From contig PMCC01000158.1 in assembly GCA_003155275.1 (NCBI GenBank), positions 1 to 5,598 on the forward strand: a stretch of 5,598 bases of DNA, in the 5' to 3' direction. The translations under genes were made by a program, and so were the position numbers. Positions 5,385 to 5,598 of the stretch are shown here, piece after piece. Numbering within the stretch: position 1 is the first letter of the stretch; each line of letters opens with the position of its first letter. This stretch comes from Actinomycetota bacterium. Its GTDB lineage: Bacteria; Actinomycetota; Humimicrobiia; Humimicrobiales; Humimicrobiaceae. The notes under the pieces were generated by a model. The model saw nothing but the letters and a program-made list of their open reading frames with translations. It ran no database searches and was not told the DNA's origin.

Positions 5385-5598
5385 TTAAGGATTAACTGCT
5401 TTGCTGTCAACTGCTTCTTTCAGCACTTTTATAAATTCATCAAAACTGATATTTTTAAGGTCGCCGCCTGCTTTTTTCCTGATGCTTAGGGTGCCGCTTT
5501 GCTCTTCCTGCTCGCCGATTATAAGCATATATGGTATTTTCTGCAGTTCTGCCTGCCTTATCTTCTTTCCCAAAGATTCGACCCTGTTGTCGATTTCC
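5385..5598 (-). CDS. thrS: Threonyl-tRNA synthetase, C-terminal end (5' part outside window)
   Basis: ThrRS charges tRNA-Thr in the cytoplasm. Only the last 70 or so residues are present, from the class II anticodon-binding domain. EIDNRVESLGKKIRQAEL, then QKIPYMLIIGEQE, then the SGTLSIRKKAGGD strand and the final helix FDEFIKVLKEAV match the family's C-terminus. The gene clearly continues past the window edge. The TTG at 5573 is the Leu of ESLGKK, not a start. The frame ends VNP-TAA. thrS directly before infC is a common bacterial arrangement, here separated by the radical SAM gene. Confidence 0.96.
   Translation of the reverse strand, partial: EIDNRVESLGKKIRQAELQKIPYMLIIGEQEEQSGTLSIRKKAGGDLKNISFDEFIKVLKEAVDSKAVNP

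Noticed and set aside
5571..5573. TTG at 5573 as start of a separate 62-residue gene
   Set aside because: The reading frame continues upstream with ThrRS sequence (EIDNRVES) to the window edge.
1..5598. CRISPR arrays, tRNA or rRNA genes, insertion sequences
   Set aside because: No regularly spaced repeats, RNA gene signatures, transposase or terminal inverted repeats seen.

Overview
The window carries a bacterial translation-gene cluster, with every supported gene on the minus strand. In transcription order, from high to low coordinates, it holds the 3' end of thrS (threonyl-tRNA synthetase), a radical SAM/Fe-S enzyme, infC (IF3), rpmI (L35), rplT (L20), pheS and the 5' part of pheT. Apart from the radical SAM gene this is the classic thrS-infC-rpmI-rplT-pheS-pheT order. 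The DNA is moderately AT-rich in the genes and very AT-rich between them. The proteins are clearly bacterial. A free-standing Fe-S radical SAM enzyme hints at an anaerobic or micro-oxic lineage. I cannot name a phylum from sequence alone.

Region by region: 5385-5598 is the C-terminal anticodon-binding end of ThrRS. 5142-5384 is a gene-free AT-rich spacer with one sequence element that can pair with either of two partners. 3798-5141 is the radical SAM gene, with a good ribosome binding site. 3448-3797 is the infC leader. It contains a strong sigma70-type promoter, a palindrome, a short direct repeat, a possible 16-codon leader ORF, a 13-bp terminator hairpin with a U-tract, and finally a near-perfect Shine-Dalgarno sequence. 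2941-3447 is infC, 2692-2886 rpmI, 2313-2672 rplT, 1278-2309 pheS and 1-1245 pheT, which runs off the window.

The main result is the infC start. No in-frame ATG, GTG or TTG exists upstream of Met-37. The conserved IF3 N-terminus instead begins at an AUU codon placed 7 nt after GGAGGTGA. AUU is the rare start codon known from E. coli infC, where IF3 represses its own translation by rejecting it. A simple ORF caller would lose the first 36 residues. The leader combines a promoter, a terminator just before the gene and a repeated GAGGTGA element, one copy in the terminator loop and one in the infC ribosome binding site. Together these suggest layered control: transcription attenuation plus AUU-based translational autocontrol. 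The radical SAM gene is the unexpected passenger. It sits where thrS normally meets infC, and its sequence shows no link to translation.
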